Part shown: positions 7,801 to 16,122 of the stretch, piece by piece
Numbering within the stretch: position 1 is the first letter of the stretch
Layout: each line of letters begins with the position of its first letter
Made by a program: the position numbers and the translations under genes
The notes under the pieces: generated by a model
What the model was told of the DNA's origin: nothing
What the model saw: the letters and a program-made list of their open reading frames with translations, nothing else
Database searches by the model: none
Origin: Candidatus Caccoplasma merdipullorum
GTDB taxonomy: Bacteria; Bacteroidota; Bacteroidia; Bacteroidales; G3-4614
DNA length: 61,565 nt
NCBI GenBank assembly: GCA_017694415.1
Contig: JADIMW010000068.1
Span: 1-61,565 of the forward strand
Reading direction: 5' to 3'

Positions 7801-10800
7801 TGCATACGTGCATATCTTTCCTGCGCATCTCCTGTTCCTTCGGTCAAAAAGTGGTTATATGCGTTATGCTGCGATAATTGTTTTGCAACCCATTCCTCAA
7901 ATACCCGGGCTGTTTCTTCTTCTATCGCTCCCCAATAAGTACCTCTTTTTCGTGAGCGGGAATGATAGTCTGATTTTTTGATATTGTCAACAATCTGGTT
8001 AAAAGCATCGCGCATCGCCGAGCGTAACTTAATTTTCTTGTTTGCCGTGGCAAATCCTGCCGGCACATCAAACTGCCTGGCAAAATAATTGTCCAGTGCA
8101 TGCCACCACTCGTGCGCAAGCGCCCCAACTCCTCTTGTCTTTGTAAGATTAATAACGACTTCTTTTGTTTCGTAATGCGCATTTGCCTTTCCGCTACCGC
8201 GCGAACCGAAAGCTATACCCAACTCTCCATTAAGGCTTAACGCTCGCGGGGATACATTTAATATGCGAGATAGGTCCATGAAGGAATCGTAAGCATTATT
8301 AAGCGCAGCTTGTCTATCTTCTTGATTGGTCCAGTTGCCAAACTGTACTCCTCTAAAACCAAATTTTGTTGCAAACTCTTCGGCAGACACATTTTTACCT
8401 TGTCTGTAATCTTCTCCTATTCTTGTATTTATATTTCCGGCAAAATAAACAAACCTTTGTCTCCTCTCTTTAACCTCTTTGGCTTTCTTTTCCCAATCGT
8501 CTTTGTTCTTTTCCAATAAAGACAATGCTTCTTCCTTTGTTTCGATACCTTCTGCAAAATATAACGGCATGGTATCAAAAGGATTATTTTTGGATGCGCT
8601 ATCAGATATTATAATACCGTATTTAAATTTCTTATTTTCATAATCATAATATTTTATTATTTCGAGCAACCCTTTTTTATTGTCTTTTGTTTCTGCGTTT
8701 TTCTGTGCAATAGCTTCGTTTGCAGCTTCATTCAGTTTTTGATAGTCATCTTTAAAAGACGCTTCTGCTGATTCTTTACTATCGTATTCTATTCCCAGTT
8801 CTAAATGTTCTCCTGTTATAGGATTGGTAAAAACAGCTTCATACCTTTTATAATAACCATTATGTGTTTTGTCCTCAACAGGCTCTGATACATCTGCTTT
8901 ATTATTTTCTTTAGTTATCTTCTCCCTGTACGCTTCTGCCTCTTCTTTGGTATCAAATTTTAATATTTTTAGTGGCGATTTCCGAGCATCTGGACTTTCA
9001 AACACAAGCCAACCGTCTGATATAAATATAGGTTCTCTCCCTATGTAATCAAAAGTTTCGCGAGGATGTTCTGAAACTTCTATATCATTGTATAGTTTTG
9101 TAAGATATGTTATCTGGCTAACAACGTTATCAAAAGTCTTTGCCTTCTGTAAATAATATAGTTTTTCTCCGTTTGGTGTTATTAAATAATAATAATCATT
9201 AGATGTATTTGGAATAGCGGCAACAACAGGGAATGATATATCATACCTGTCTCCTAAGTTTATTTGCCTCAATACTTCGTAAAATAAAGCTATCTGATTT
9301 ATAGGATAAGCGGTGCCGTTAAATGTTTTCCCGGGATTCCATTGTTCCAACTTTTGCTGGTATGCTTTTACTTGCTCCTCTCCATAAGTCCTTACAGATA
9401 AGGCACGTTTAATTATCGCATCACGTTCTGTTTCTTCTGCGTTAAAGAGTTCTTGAAGTATTTGTATCCCTGAAAATGCCTCTTCTGCCCAACTCTCAAC
9501 TCCGGTTTTTCCTGTCTCAAGTTTTGCTATCCGGTCTTTTCTTGTCCCTGCTTTTGGCTTCTTACGCGACAAAGTTGCAGCCATAACTGCTTCTGCAAAA
9601 TATACGTCTTTTTCTCGTAATGCGCCCGATTCAAGGGCTTTTTTCAAGTCGGGACGCTTAAATGCTTTAGAAAACGGGAGTGATATAAGGCTCTGCAAGG
9701 TGGTATTTTCCACGGTTCTTGCAATATCCCTCAATATGTCTTTACGCGCTCCAGCTATTTGTTCTCCGTAATCTTCTATACGTCCGCCAGGCGTTTCCGT
9801 TGTCTGCTCTGCCGCTGCCGGCTGTGCTGTGTCGGCTTCCGGTGTATTTGCTGCATTGACTTTTGAAAGTTCCGATGCAAGTAGCGCATCTCGCTCCTGC
9901 ATTGCAGCATCGTAGTCCTCTATTGTGGGTACTGCGTCTAAATCTGCTTTTGCATCAGCATTATAATTTGTTATTGTTTCCTGCGGTTCACCCACGTAGT
10001 ACATTGTGGCGACATAGAGAGGAACTTTATTTGGGTGTTCTTCCGCCCATGCTGCAAATTCTTCGGGTGCATATTGTGGATTGAAAGGTATTTTGTTTGC
10101 AGGTTTAAAGCCGAACATGGAATACATGTTGGCTAAATTCTTATCTCCATCTACTACATAACAGTCAAGTTTGTTACCACCTAATGCAACAGCCATAGGT
10201 ATTAATTTCTGCATACGGTAATCGCCTTTTACCGCACTGAACAGAGAGACAATATCGCCCGTAGGGGTTATGGCTACACCTGAAAGCCCGTCGTCTGTTA
10301 TCAATAATGTACAGTCTGCGTACTCATCTACGCTGTGCACATCTACCATCCACCCGTTGGGATTGCTTTTCTTTGCCTCGCTTATTGCTGCATGGAATTC
10401 TTGAGGTGTAGATAAGCGAACCTTTTGTGAGGTGTGCTTTATCCCTTTATTCGTTAGGAGTTCGCTTATCTGTTGGTCTGTTTTCTCTATCTTTACATCA
10501 TGGCCAATTCTGCTGCTTCTGCCGGTGTTTGAATATTTGGATTCCAGTCCGGGCGTTCCCAATACTTCCGGTTTACTAATACTGACCTCACCTCTATTTC
10601 CGTCCACCTTTCGTCGCAGCATTTCGCTATCTCCTTGCGAAACTCTGCTATCCACTGCTGCTGCTCCGGCGTCAGTTTGGACATCATCTCTTTGTTCTCC
10701 TTCACCAACTCCTCTATTGTCATCTCCAACGAGTTCTTTCCTTTCATAACTTGTTTCTTTTTCTGTAAAGTTATTATTATCTGAAGTATCCTGCAAGTTT

Positions 10801-13586
10801 TTAGCGGTGTTTTTCACGCCTCTTTCTCTTGGTCTTCTGCGTCCTCCTTTTCTTTCTCCTCTTTCTCTTTCTTGTCCTCCTGTGTCTGCTGCTCCTCTAT
10901 TTCCTGCATCATCTCCACGAACGCTTTGTATACCAGATTTAACTTTTGAGTTTCCCAGTCTACTTTGGGTGTCTGCTGCTGCTTGTCCGGTGTTTCCATA
11001 TTCTTCTATTAATTCGTTTAATATTTCTTTTTTTGTTTTTATTCTACCCGCAAATATATCAATTTGTCCGGATGCTGCATGCTCTGCTGCCGTATTATAT
11101 TTATTAACAAACGATTTAAAGTTGTTCTGACCTTTAGTCAATGCAACTGCAATTATTTGTGTTGCAGTGTTGTATATGTCTGCCGGGTTTGCATCAAACA
11201 AATTAGTCTGCGATATGTAGTCTGTAATCGGCATATTTGCTCTATCGGCTGCATAAATAAATTCAATAGCCTTGTTAATTTCATCAGACAGTGAGTAATT
11301 CTCTCCATTTTGTCCTTTTTTCAGCCTACTGTTATTCAAAAGCGGCATTATTGATTTTATTATCGCTGCTCTTATATTCTTCATCTGGGAGATAAGACGT
11401 ACACTCTGTTCGTTTAATATCTTGCCCACAAGCAATGTTTCGAAAAATTCTTTTCCTTGCGCTGACAGATTGTTCCCATCCATTAATTCGGCCATTTCGT
11501 TGCTGTTTATTACACCGTCTGCCTGCAATATTCGCATTATCTGTGCTATTGTTGCTTTGTCGGAGTATATTTCCGATAACGTATCTTTTTCATCTATCAG
11601 AGCAGCTATTTTTTCTATTGTGGTATCCTTTACTGTTTTACCGGCTTTTACTGCTTTTTCTGTCGGCGATATTGTCTTTTTATCTTCGGCATTGAATTTT
11701 GCAAATGTCTCGGCGTTTAACGGTACGTTTTCTGATACTTCCAATACCAGCCGGGGATGCTGATACCCGGATATTTGCTCTGCCGTAAAACCGTACCTCC
11801 CGGCATGGTATTTCAGATAAGACAAATATTCCGTATCGGTCCCTTGGCTTGCGGCAATCTGTCCGGACATGGTACGTCCATTTCCGGATAATACTATTCC
11901 TTGATTTGTTACTATGACAGGTGTCTGTATTGCGCGTGCATCATAATTTGCTGCGTTCTGCTCTACAATAGTCTGTGCGGACTTATCTGCCTGATAGTCT
12001 CTGTCGTTTATTGTATTGCCGTTCTCGTCGGTCGGGAATCCTTCTGATTTTTGATAACCATTGTTTACGTCGTGGCTTGGCGTTATGGCGTCTGCTTCTA
12101 CAATGACGTAACGACCGTATATTCTTTCTCCGTTGGGCAATATGTATGTATCGGTATTGCCGTATGTACGATTGGATGTTTGATACTTGCCCGTTATATT
12201 TTCTCCGACTTGTTGTGTAACTTGTGGAGTCTTTTTTTGAGATGCACCAATCCGTCTTGCCTGCTGCGCCGTCCAGTAATCATAAGCCTTTTGTGCGGCA
12301 GCTTTCTCGGCAGATATAGCCTGTTGCTCGGCTTTGCGCTTTGCAAACTCTGTTGACTTGGGTTTTGCCTTTTCTGCTTTTTCTGTGGCTTTCTTCGCCT
12401 CTTTTATCTTGTCGGCAATGAAAGCGTCGGCGGTGTCGCCCAGCTCAGCTATGGCCGCGTCAAACTGCTCTTCGGTCATTTCGTACCATAGAGGCTCTCC
12501 GGCTTCATCGACAGGATACTGCTGTTGCTCTTCCTGCTCATTTTTTTCTCTTCTCGCTCTTGTGATTGGATTTTTTTCGCTACCTTTGGTGTAAGAAGAA
12601 TCGGTTTGTGGTACATCCGTACTCCCGATAACAGGGACAGATACATTCTCTTGCGATTTACGAGTATTATTGTCCGACGTAGGAACAAGGTCCGGTCGCC
12701 CGTCATTTTGGGTCTCGATTAAGTACCTTTCAGAATCGAGGGACAATTTATTGTTGAGATGCAGGATTATTCCATTCTGCATCTCTTTTCTCGCAACCTT
12801 TCTGTCAACTTCATGACTACTTATTGACACTTCCATACCGTCTTTCCTAACAGTAACTGTCTCAAAGTGTACATAACGACTTCCGTCAGATTTGATAAAA
12901 GTCTTTAGAAACAGATATTTAGTATTTCTTTCCGCGTTGGGAGACTGAGCATCCTTTTCTATAATAACATCGGGATTAGATAGGGTTGGTGCAACCATGC
13001 CAAAAGATTTCTCTCGTCCTTTAGCAAAGAATTTCGTAATTTGATTGTCTCCCATTTTAACTTGTCCGACAGGAGTTGTTATTGAATTGTTTTCGCCAAA
13101 TATCTCTGCCCAATTTTCAGGAGTAAGCGACAATTCTGGCGCGACTTCGGCTGTTTCTTCCATTTGTGAGAGTAAATCTGCAACTCCTTCGTTGGTTAGA
13201 CGGATACCATTTTTACGTATTCCTCTACCCTGTTCGGCTGTCTGCTCTGTTGTATTTACGTCTTGCCGGTTGAGCAATGTCTTGACGTTATTCCAATAGT
13301 CGTATTCTTGTTGTGCCGCCGTTTGTTCTGCCCTTATTGCTTCTCTCTCGGCCTTTATATCCGACAGAATTGCTATTTTTATTATCCGCTTCTTGTATAT
13401 CTGGGGATTCTTTGCTATCTTTGGCATGTACCATTTGGGATACAGTTCTGTTTGGGGCAATATTGGTATCGGGATTCCCTTGTGCCCGCAAAGTATCATC
13501 AGCAACCGATTGCTGATTCTGCACTTCGGAAGCAGACCAAACGGTTTTTTTTTCTTGTGAATATCTTTTACGAAATACACCTGCAC
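4860..13586 (-). CDS. Giant polyvalent protein (nuclease, ParB/DdrB, GNAT-like, peptidase and MuF-C-like modules)
   Basis: A 2908-codon ORF whose coding part starts near residue 77, because the first residues are shifted-frame sequence. Approximate order: a BECR-type nuclease-like domain (100-290); a DdrB/ParB-like domain (490-860; ITPSHDVN, IVLSGNGRTMSGQ); a Gly/Arg-rich linker; a GNAT-like domain (1030-1230; GDIVSLFSA, MYSMFGFKP); LPD1-like with a zincin motif HEWWH at about 1825; a second BECR-like copy (2060-2180); an LPD segment and HEAVAHKGLR at about 2335; an LPD3-like domain (2490-2680); the junction DIRFRMDN; and a MuF-C-like domain (2750-2870). Such polyvalent proteins are typical of phages and conjugative elements and are thought to enter the recipient cell with the DNA. 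No transfer or virion genes are nearby. The domain names are by eye; the overall class is confident. Confidence 0.8.
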   Translation of the reverse strand: MQVYFVKDIHKKKKPFGLLPKCRISNRLLMILCGHKGIPIPILPQTELYPKWYMPKIAKNPQIYKKRIIKIAILSDIKAEREAIRAEQTAAQQEYDYWNNVKTLLNRQDVNTTEQTAEQGRGIRKNGIRLTNEGVADLLSQMEETAEVAPELSLTPENWAEIFGENNSITTPVGQVKMGDNQITKFFAKGREKSFGMVAPTLSNPDVIIEKDAQSPNAERNTKYLFLKTFIKSDGSRYVHFETVTVRKDGMEVSISSHEVDRKVARKEMQNGIILHLNNKLSLDSERYLIETQNDGRPDLVPTSDNNTRKSQENVSVPVIGSTDVPQTDSSYTKGSEKNPITRARREKNEQEEQQQYPVDEAGEPLWYEMTEEQFDAAIAELGDTADAFIADKIKEAKKATEKAEKAKPKSTEFAKRKAEQQAISAEKAAAQKAYDYWTAQQARRIGASQKKTPQVTQQVGENITGKYQTSNRTYGNTDTYILPNGERIYGRYVIVEADAITPSHDVNNGYQKSEGFPTDENGNTINDRDYQADKSAQTIVEQNAANYDARAIQTPVIVTNQGIVLSGNGRTMSGQIAASQGTDTEYLSYLKYHAGRYGFTAEQISGYQHPRLVLEVSENVPLNAETFAKFNAEDKKTISPTEKAVKAGKTVKDTTIEKIAALIDEKDTLSEIYSDKATIAQIMRILQADGVINSNEMAELMDGNNLSAQGKEFFETLLVGKILNEQSVRLISQMKNIRAAIIKSIMPLLNNSRLKKGQNGENYSLSDEINKAIEFIYAADRANMPITDYISQTNLFDANPADIYNTATQIIAVALTKGQNNFKSFVNKYNTAAEHAASGQIDIFAGRIKTKKEILNELIEEYGNTGQAAADTQSRLGNSKVKSGIQSVRGDDAGNRGAADTGGQERERGERKGGRRRPRERGVKNTAKNLQDTSDNNNFTEKETSYERKELVGDDNRGVGEGEQRDDVQTDAGAAAVDSRVSQGDSEMLRRKVDGNRGEVSISKPEVLGTPGLESKYSNTGRSSRIGHDVKIEKTDQQISELLTNKGIKHTSQKVRLSTPQEFHAAISEAKKSNPNGWMVDVHSVDEYADCTLLITDDGLSGVAITPTGDIVSLFSAVKGDYRMQKLIPMAVALGGNKLDCYVVDGDKNLANMYSMFGFKPANKIPFNPQYAPEEFAAWAEEHPNKVPLYVATMYYVGEPQETITNYNADAKADLDAVPTIEDYDAAMQERDALLASELSKVNAANTPEADTAQPAAAEQTTETPGGRIEDYGEQIAGARKDILRDIARTVENTTLQSLISLPFSKAFKRPDLKKALESGALREKDVYFAEAVMAATLSRKKPKAGTRKDRIAKLETGKTGVESWAEEAFSGIQILQELFNAEETERDAIIKRALSVRTYGEEQVKAYQQKLEQWNPGKTFNGTAYPINQIALFYEVLRQINLGDRYDISFPVVAAIPNTSNDYYYLITPNGEKLYYLQKAKTFDNVVSQITYLTKLYNDIEVSEHPRETFDYIGREPIFISDGWLVFESPDARKSPLKILKFDTKEEAEAYREKITKENNKADVSEPVEDKTHNGYYKRYEAVFTNPITGEHLELGIEYDSKESAEASFKDDYQKLNEAANEAIAQKNAETKDNKKGLLEIIKYYDYENKKFKYGIIISDSASKNNPFDTMPLYFAEGIETKEEALSLLEKNKDDWEKKAKEVKERRQRFVYFAGNINTRIGEDYRQGKNVSAEEFATKFGFRGVQFGNWTNQEDRQAALNNAYDSFMDLSRILNVSPRALSLNGELGIAFGSRGSGKANAHYETKEVVINLTKTRGVGALAHEWWHALDNYFARQFDVPAGFATANKKIKLRSAMRDAFNQIVDNIKKSDYHSRSRKRGTYWGAIEEETARVFEEWVAKQLSQHNAYNHFLTEGTGDAQERYARMQYEIYQLFDSEFNLHKGKEQKGLMTYEEFKKTPQALRGFVYPTKEELETFGKDLDNLFDVIQERVDEETGNIALYRDAFLEYSDKQLKEHIPEKDRQWLSGKEAEKVLRKILNKGTEETLPPKIENISEFIVEYRSPVRTILGEFVQIRRETYNKIIKNSRKNVSGTIRATLENPDFVIKDTDASRLYVKLYKKYDGTETYNVTVVNKDGELENYISSVHIKTNNNLLNKIRNGAELYLPSKRNSYEVSSPNSPAPNLTVKYSKESSNVQEPPVHRTGEEAGSRDIIDMTEEELAEIRAKEREKIDRIFGKEYLDNVAKAVEKRKAERKAVVSKAARELRSELAASPDIVLVSDLKDIPEEDLQGKTPQEAIRRMRAKGWYTPGNGKVYINLSMHSTAEDVKATILHEAVAHKGLRALLGEESFGALCDAVYRSMPKKRQKAYEDTYKKIYPNTAEAELRRIIADEYMARLAEGGVRQSIPQRIISAIREFLRSIGIDLDINDADIRHLLAQSYKNMQEADAVKVLDNSALLARLRKAAEETHIKSEAESLYRLGDNNKTFSERVNRAVENKGTVMPNLAEENLKVINIPKHKYKGSVVEAIKQAEEDARKKYQGKTLYYDNYGTAFDYTISGESIEKSVSKKATDKSTNIGIHIAVLNRLDEVIANSIEVEEHPDYKKGTDEERRPENGYNANTLIHRFYGAIKIDGIVYRVKTTMKESRSAVEGNKQYSYEVTNVERLNADALSRSNDLGGLTSSREDALPLAKVIEKETKSYEKWKKVLDASREIDIRFRMDNDLEEVNRRFNEELEQQISGTLPQGHIYKLGRPGKILRSTGIPDLPIEMSSKMLKEHSEAAKHPFNISDLRNLIYTIQKPIAIFKYGNPQKSQNLILGIEQNGKNYLVGVHFNQKRKELIVSDIRGIFPKNNAEWLNWINQDKLLYADKEKIQELINKQRKTLAEVEYLDLDSIANIAKGESRNK

Positions 13587-14886
13587 TGTTTACGTTCCAA
13601 TAACTGCCGTCTTGAGATAACTCAACAAATAATGTGTTGTTATATTTGTCTGATACTTCTATTATATATGTTTTATTACTATTTCTAACTTTTCCTTCTT
13701 TTATGTCAGTATAATTTTGGGCTACATTTTCCACAAATTCTATAATACTCTTAAATCCAGATTGTTTTATTTGTTGTCCATGTCTTGATTCAATATGTAA
13801 TAATCCATAATCTTTTGTTCCTTCGCTTAACTTTATTGGTGCAGGTATAAGTCCTGTTTCTTCATTTATCTCTCCGAATATGGTTGTTCCGTCAGAAGCT
13901 AAAACAAACGGACACCCGTTTTCATCTAATTCGTTAGATAGTCGATAGGGTATTCCCGTTTGCTTTTGTTGGGATTCGTGAATTGACAAATTGCTATTTT
14001 TATTATCCGCTTCTTGTATATCTGGGGATTCTTTACTATCTTTGGAGTTGAAAGACATGACGAACGGAAGAGCAGAAAGGGCTGCTGCCGCATCTTTTGA
14101 TGTCAGTATGAGGAATTGCCCGCCCTCGCGTTCGGCTTGTCTTTTTAGTTTTTCAATTCCTTTAGCATCTATTCTTCTCCAACCTACAATTTCTACATTA
14201 TCTTTACCCTTGTTTACTTCTAATACAGTAATTGAATTCTTATCAGCAGTTTGTACTGCTATCCAATAATTAGGTCGTTTTATAGGTTGTGTTCGCCCGA
14301 TAAAAGTTGTTATATATAAAGATTTCTTCAATATATCCCTACTTTGCTCAGGCGTTAATTCCGGATGTGCTATTCTGTTCTTTTCAAATATATTCTTCTT
14401 TATAATTATAGGTTTACTATCAGCACCTATAGCATTGGAAATATTCTGCTGTAATTGTGGTAATTCAACGTTGCGAGTAGGAGTAATAAAGTCCTCATTT
14501 GTCAGCTCGTTTAAGTCTTCCAACCTGTCTATTACTAATTTTCCATTAGAATCCACAGGATTGCCTTGACTATCATAACTTCCCGTATTTAATCTTTTAC
14601 TTTCTTTAACTGTACTTCTGTATAGATCTACTCTTTCTTGTTCTATACTTCGTCCTCCTTGTCCTCCTTGTCCTCCGGTGTCTGTTCCTCTATTTCCTGC
14701 ATCATCTGGCGAAAGGCCATTGCCAACATCTGGGCTTTCTGGGTTTTCTCGTCCGGTTTGGGTGTCAGCTGCTGTTTGTCCGGTGTTTCCATAGGTTCCT
14801 GTTATTTCTTTTAATATTTCTTCTTTTATCTTTCCGTATATGGTTGTTCCGTCAGAAGCTAAAAACAAACGGACGCCCGTTTTCAT
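13288..14886 (-). CDS. Polyvalent-protein fragment with two BECR-like nuclease domains
   Basis: A 532-codon ORF. Residues about 145-280 (RIAHPELTPEQSRDILKK, GGQFLILTSKDAAAAL) and about 330-450 (GLLHIESRHGQQIKQSGF, YWNVNSAGVFRKRY) look like two phage-type Barnase/EndoU/ColicinE5/RelE (BECR) nuclease domains. The linker KDSKESPDIQEADNKNSN occurs after each. Both ends are broken. The annotated ATG lies in shifted frame, because an extra A (run at 14861-14865, five against four in the copy at 13901) separates it from the in-frame peptide TGIPYR.SNELDENG. The last 14 or so residues run out of frame into the next ORF. It is probably the 5' end of the giant gene. Confidence 0.65.
   Translation of the reverse strand: MKTGVRLFLASDGTTIYGKIKEEILKEITGTYGNTGQTAADTQTGRENPESPDVGNGLSPDDAGNRGTDTGGQGGQGGRSIEQERVDLYRSTVKESKRLNTGSYDSQGNPVDSNGKLVIDRLEDLNELTNEDFITPTRNVELPQLQQNISNAIGADSKPIIIKKNIFEKNRIAHPELTPEQSRDILKKSLYITTFIGRTQPIKRPNYWIAVQTADKNSITVLEVNKGKDNVEIVGWRRIDAKGIEKLKRQAEREGGQFLILTSKDAAAALSALPFVMSFNSKDSKESPDIQEADNKNSNLSIHESQQKQTGIPYRLSNELDENGCPFVLASDGTTIFGEINEETGLIPAPIKLSEGTKDYGLLHIESRHGQQIKQSGFKSIIEFVENVAQNYTDIKEGKVRNSNKTYIIEVSDKYNNTLFVELSQDGSYWNVNSAGVFRKRYSQEKKTVWSASEVQNQQSVADDTLRAQGNPDTNIAPNRTVSQMVHAKDSKESPDIQEADNKNSNSVGYKGRERSNKGRTNGGTTRIRLLE
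13372..13425. repeat. Linker repeat, copy 1
   Basis: TTGCTATTTTTATTATCCGC and the following roughly 35 bases recur at 13992-14046 with one base different. On the minus strand they encode KDSKESPDIQEADNKNSN. The frame break between the 13288-14886 and 4860-13586 ORFs falls exactly at this repeat, which marks it as a recombination join. Confidence 0.85.
13992..14046. repeat. Linker repeat, copy 2
   Basis: Partner of 13372-13425. It encodes the same KDSKESPDIQEADNKNSN linker between the two BECR-like domains. Confidence 0.85.
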
Positions 14887-14899
14887 CTAATTCGTTAGA

Positions 14900-15109
14900 T
14901 TGTCGATAGGGTATTCCCGTTTGCTTTTGTTTGGATTCGTGAATTGACAAATTTTGCTTTCGGAATAGTTGGTTTGGGTGCATCCGTGCAAACCTCGGGA
15001 TCGACCCTGCTGTCGGGGATTATAAGGATTGGCCGCCAATTACGCGCATGCACTGTGGCTTGAACAATGGCGATTGCGGAATCTGAACAGGATGTTAGTC
15101 GCGATGTTC
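14900..15109 (-). other. Open frame remnant at the right edge of the accessory locus
   Basis: The minus strand is open without an ATG from about 15109 to 14900 (AIAIVQATVHARNWRPILII, then IPDSRVDPEVCTDAPKP). It overlaps the end of the next small gene. In another frame the same DNA carries IHESKQKQTGIPYRQSNELD, the start of the polyvalent module. The former may be a relic of the gene the element landed in, or chance. I do not recognise it. Confidence 0.25.
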
Positions 15110-15277
15110 AGTGGTTGTAAAAACGGATGATCTTTTGTCCTTTCTGAAAAGGGACAGGAAACCTTTTACTACACCATGGTAAACGAAGTAAAGCAACATG
15201 ATCGGTAATCCCACGACGAGGGCGAACCATGTTATAACCGTGAAGGCGGATGCCAAGAATGTAAGAAATGTTTCCAT
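15095..15277 (-). CDS. Small single-pass membrane protein, unknown function
   Basis: 60 residues. A long hydrophobic stretch (FLTFLASAFTVITWFALVVG then LPIMLLYFVYH) could span the membrane once or twice. It is followed by a basic tail (RKDKRSS) that would sit in the cytoplasm. A TACATTTG -7-like box (15306-15299, minus) precedes the ATG. No family is recognised. It may be the first normal chromosomal gene to the right of the polyvalent locus. Confidence 0.5.
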   Translation of the reverse strand: METFLTFLASAFTVITWFALVVGLPIMLLYFVYHGVVKGFLSLFRKDKRSSVFTTTEHRD

Positions 15278-15397
15278 ACTGTTATTTATAACCTGTTACA
15301 AATGTAGCGATTTTTTTTAAGATTGGCATGTATATTTGATTATTAATATTTTGTTCCGATCTATATCGTCATATCTGCTTTATCGTGTTTTTTGCCG

Positions 15398-15946
15398 CTA
15401 CACAAAGTCGCACAGGTACAGGTGCGTATCGTCGTCTATCATTTCGGGTGTTATTTTCGGGTATCGCCGGTTGTGGCGTTTCGGCCACGGCAGTAACCCG
15501 TCTTTGGGATATACGGGATAATTTTCTACTACGGTGTACTTCGACATGTCTGCCGTACCCCGGCGATATATGTTCCATGTTTTCTTGTTATCGACCGTAT
15601 AATGGATATGTTCTGCTACTGTAGGCAACGACAGCAGGGTATCGATATATTCGCGGAAAGTATCGACATCGCCTTTTTCCAATATTATGCGCCCTACTGC
15701 TCCGGGTTTCAACAGTACTTCCTGCAACAACTGGCAATCGCCTTTTTCATATTTTATTTTCCCGTGTCCGTAATATGACGGCAATATGGCGTTTTTTTCC
15801 ATACAGACTCGTATGTCGAAGTACCTTACTCCTGCGGCATATTGTTCTTCGGGGGTTTTATCTTGACACTTGCTTGTAAAGTTTATCAGTTTCATCCACC
15901 ATTTATGCGGTTTCAGATACGTCATCGTGTTATGGCTTCCTGTCAT
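15398..15946 (-). CDS. PI-PLC-like phosphodiesterase
   Basis: A 182-residue protein matching the X domain of phosphatidylinositol-specific phospholipase C-like enzymes. GSHNTMTY holds the first catalytic His, YFDIRV the Asp-Arg pair, and YYGHGK is a candidate second His. The bacterial enzymes cleave phosphatidylinositol or GPI head groups and are usually about 300 residues, so this is a short form. The start is right against GSHNT and no signal peptide is seen. It would be cytoplasmic unless the true start lies upstream. Substrate unknown. Confidence 0.75.
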   Translation of the reverse strand: MTGSHNTMTYLKPHKWWMKLINFTSKCQDKTPEEQYAAGVRYFDIRVCMEKNAILPSYYGHGKIKYEKGDCQLLQEVLLKPGAVGRIILEKGDVDTFREYIDTLLSLPTVAEHIHYTVDNKKTWNIYRRGTADMSKYTVVENYPVYPKDGLLPWPKRHNRRYPKITPEMIDDDTHLYLCDFV

Positions 15947-16041
15947 AATCCTGTTTTTGGTTCGTGGTTATCTTATGTTGTTATGCGTCTGCGAATTTAC
16001 ATGTGGACGATATGGATGTTTTGTTATTTTTATAAAAACAG

Positions 16042-16080
16042 AAAGGGGTAACGCCGATTTATTCTCGACATCACCCCTTT
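16042..16080 (-). terminator. Terminator between the PI-PLC-like and nitroreductase genes
   Basis: Stem AAAGGGGT / ACCCCTTT with T-rich tracts on both outer sides (CTGTTTTTAT on the minus strand, GGGTTTTTAT on the plus strand). It is positioned to end the minus-strand nitroreductase transcript. Confidence 0.65.
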
Positions 16081-16122
16081 GGGTTTTTATTTATGAGATA
16101 CTGCTTATTCCTGCCTGCGCTG

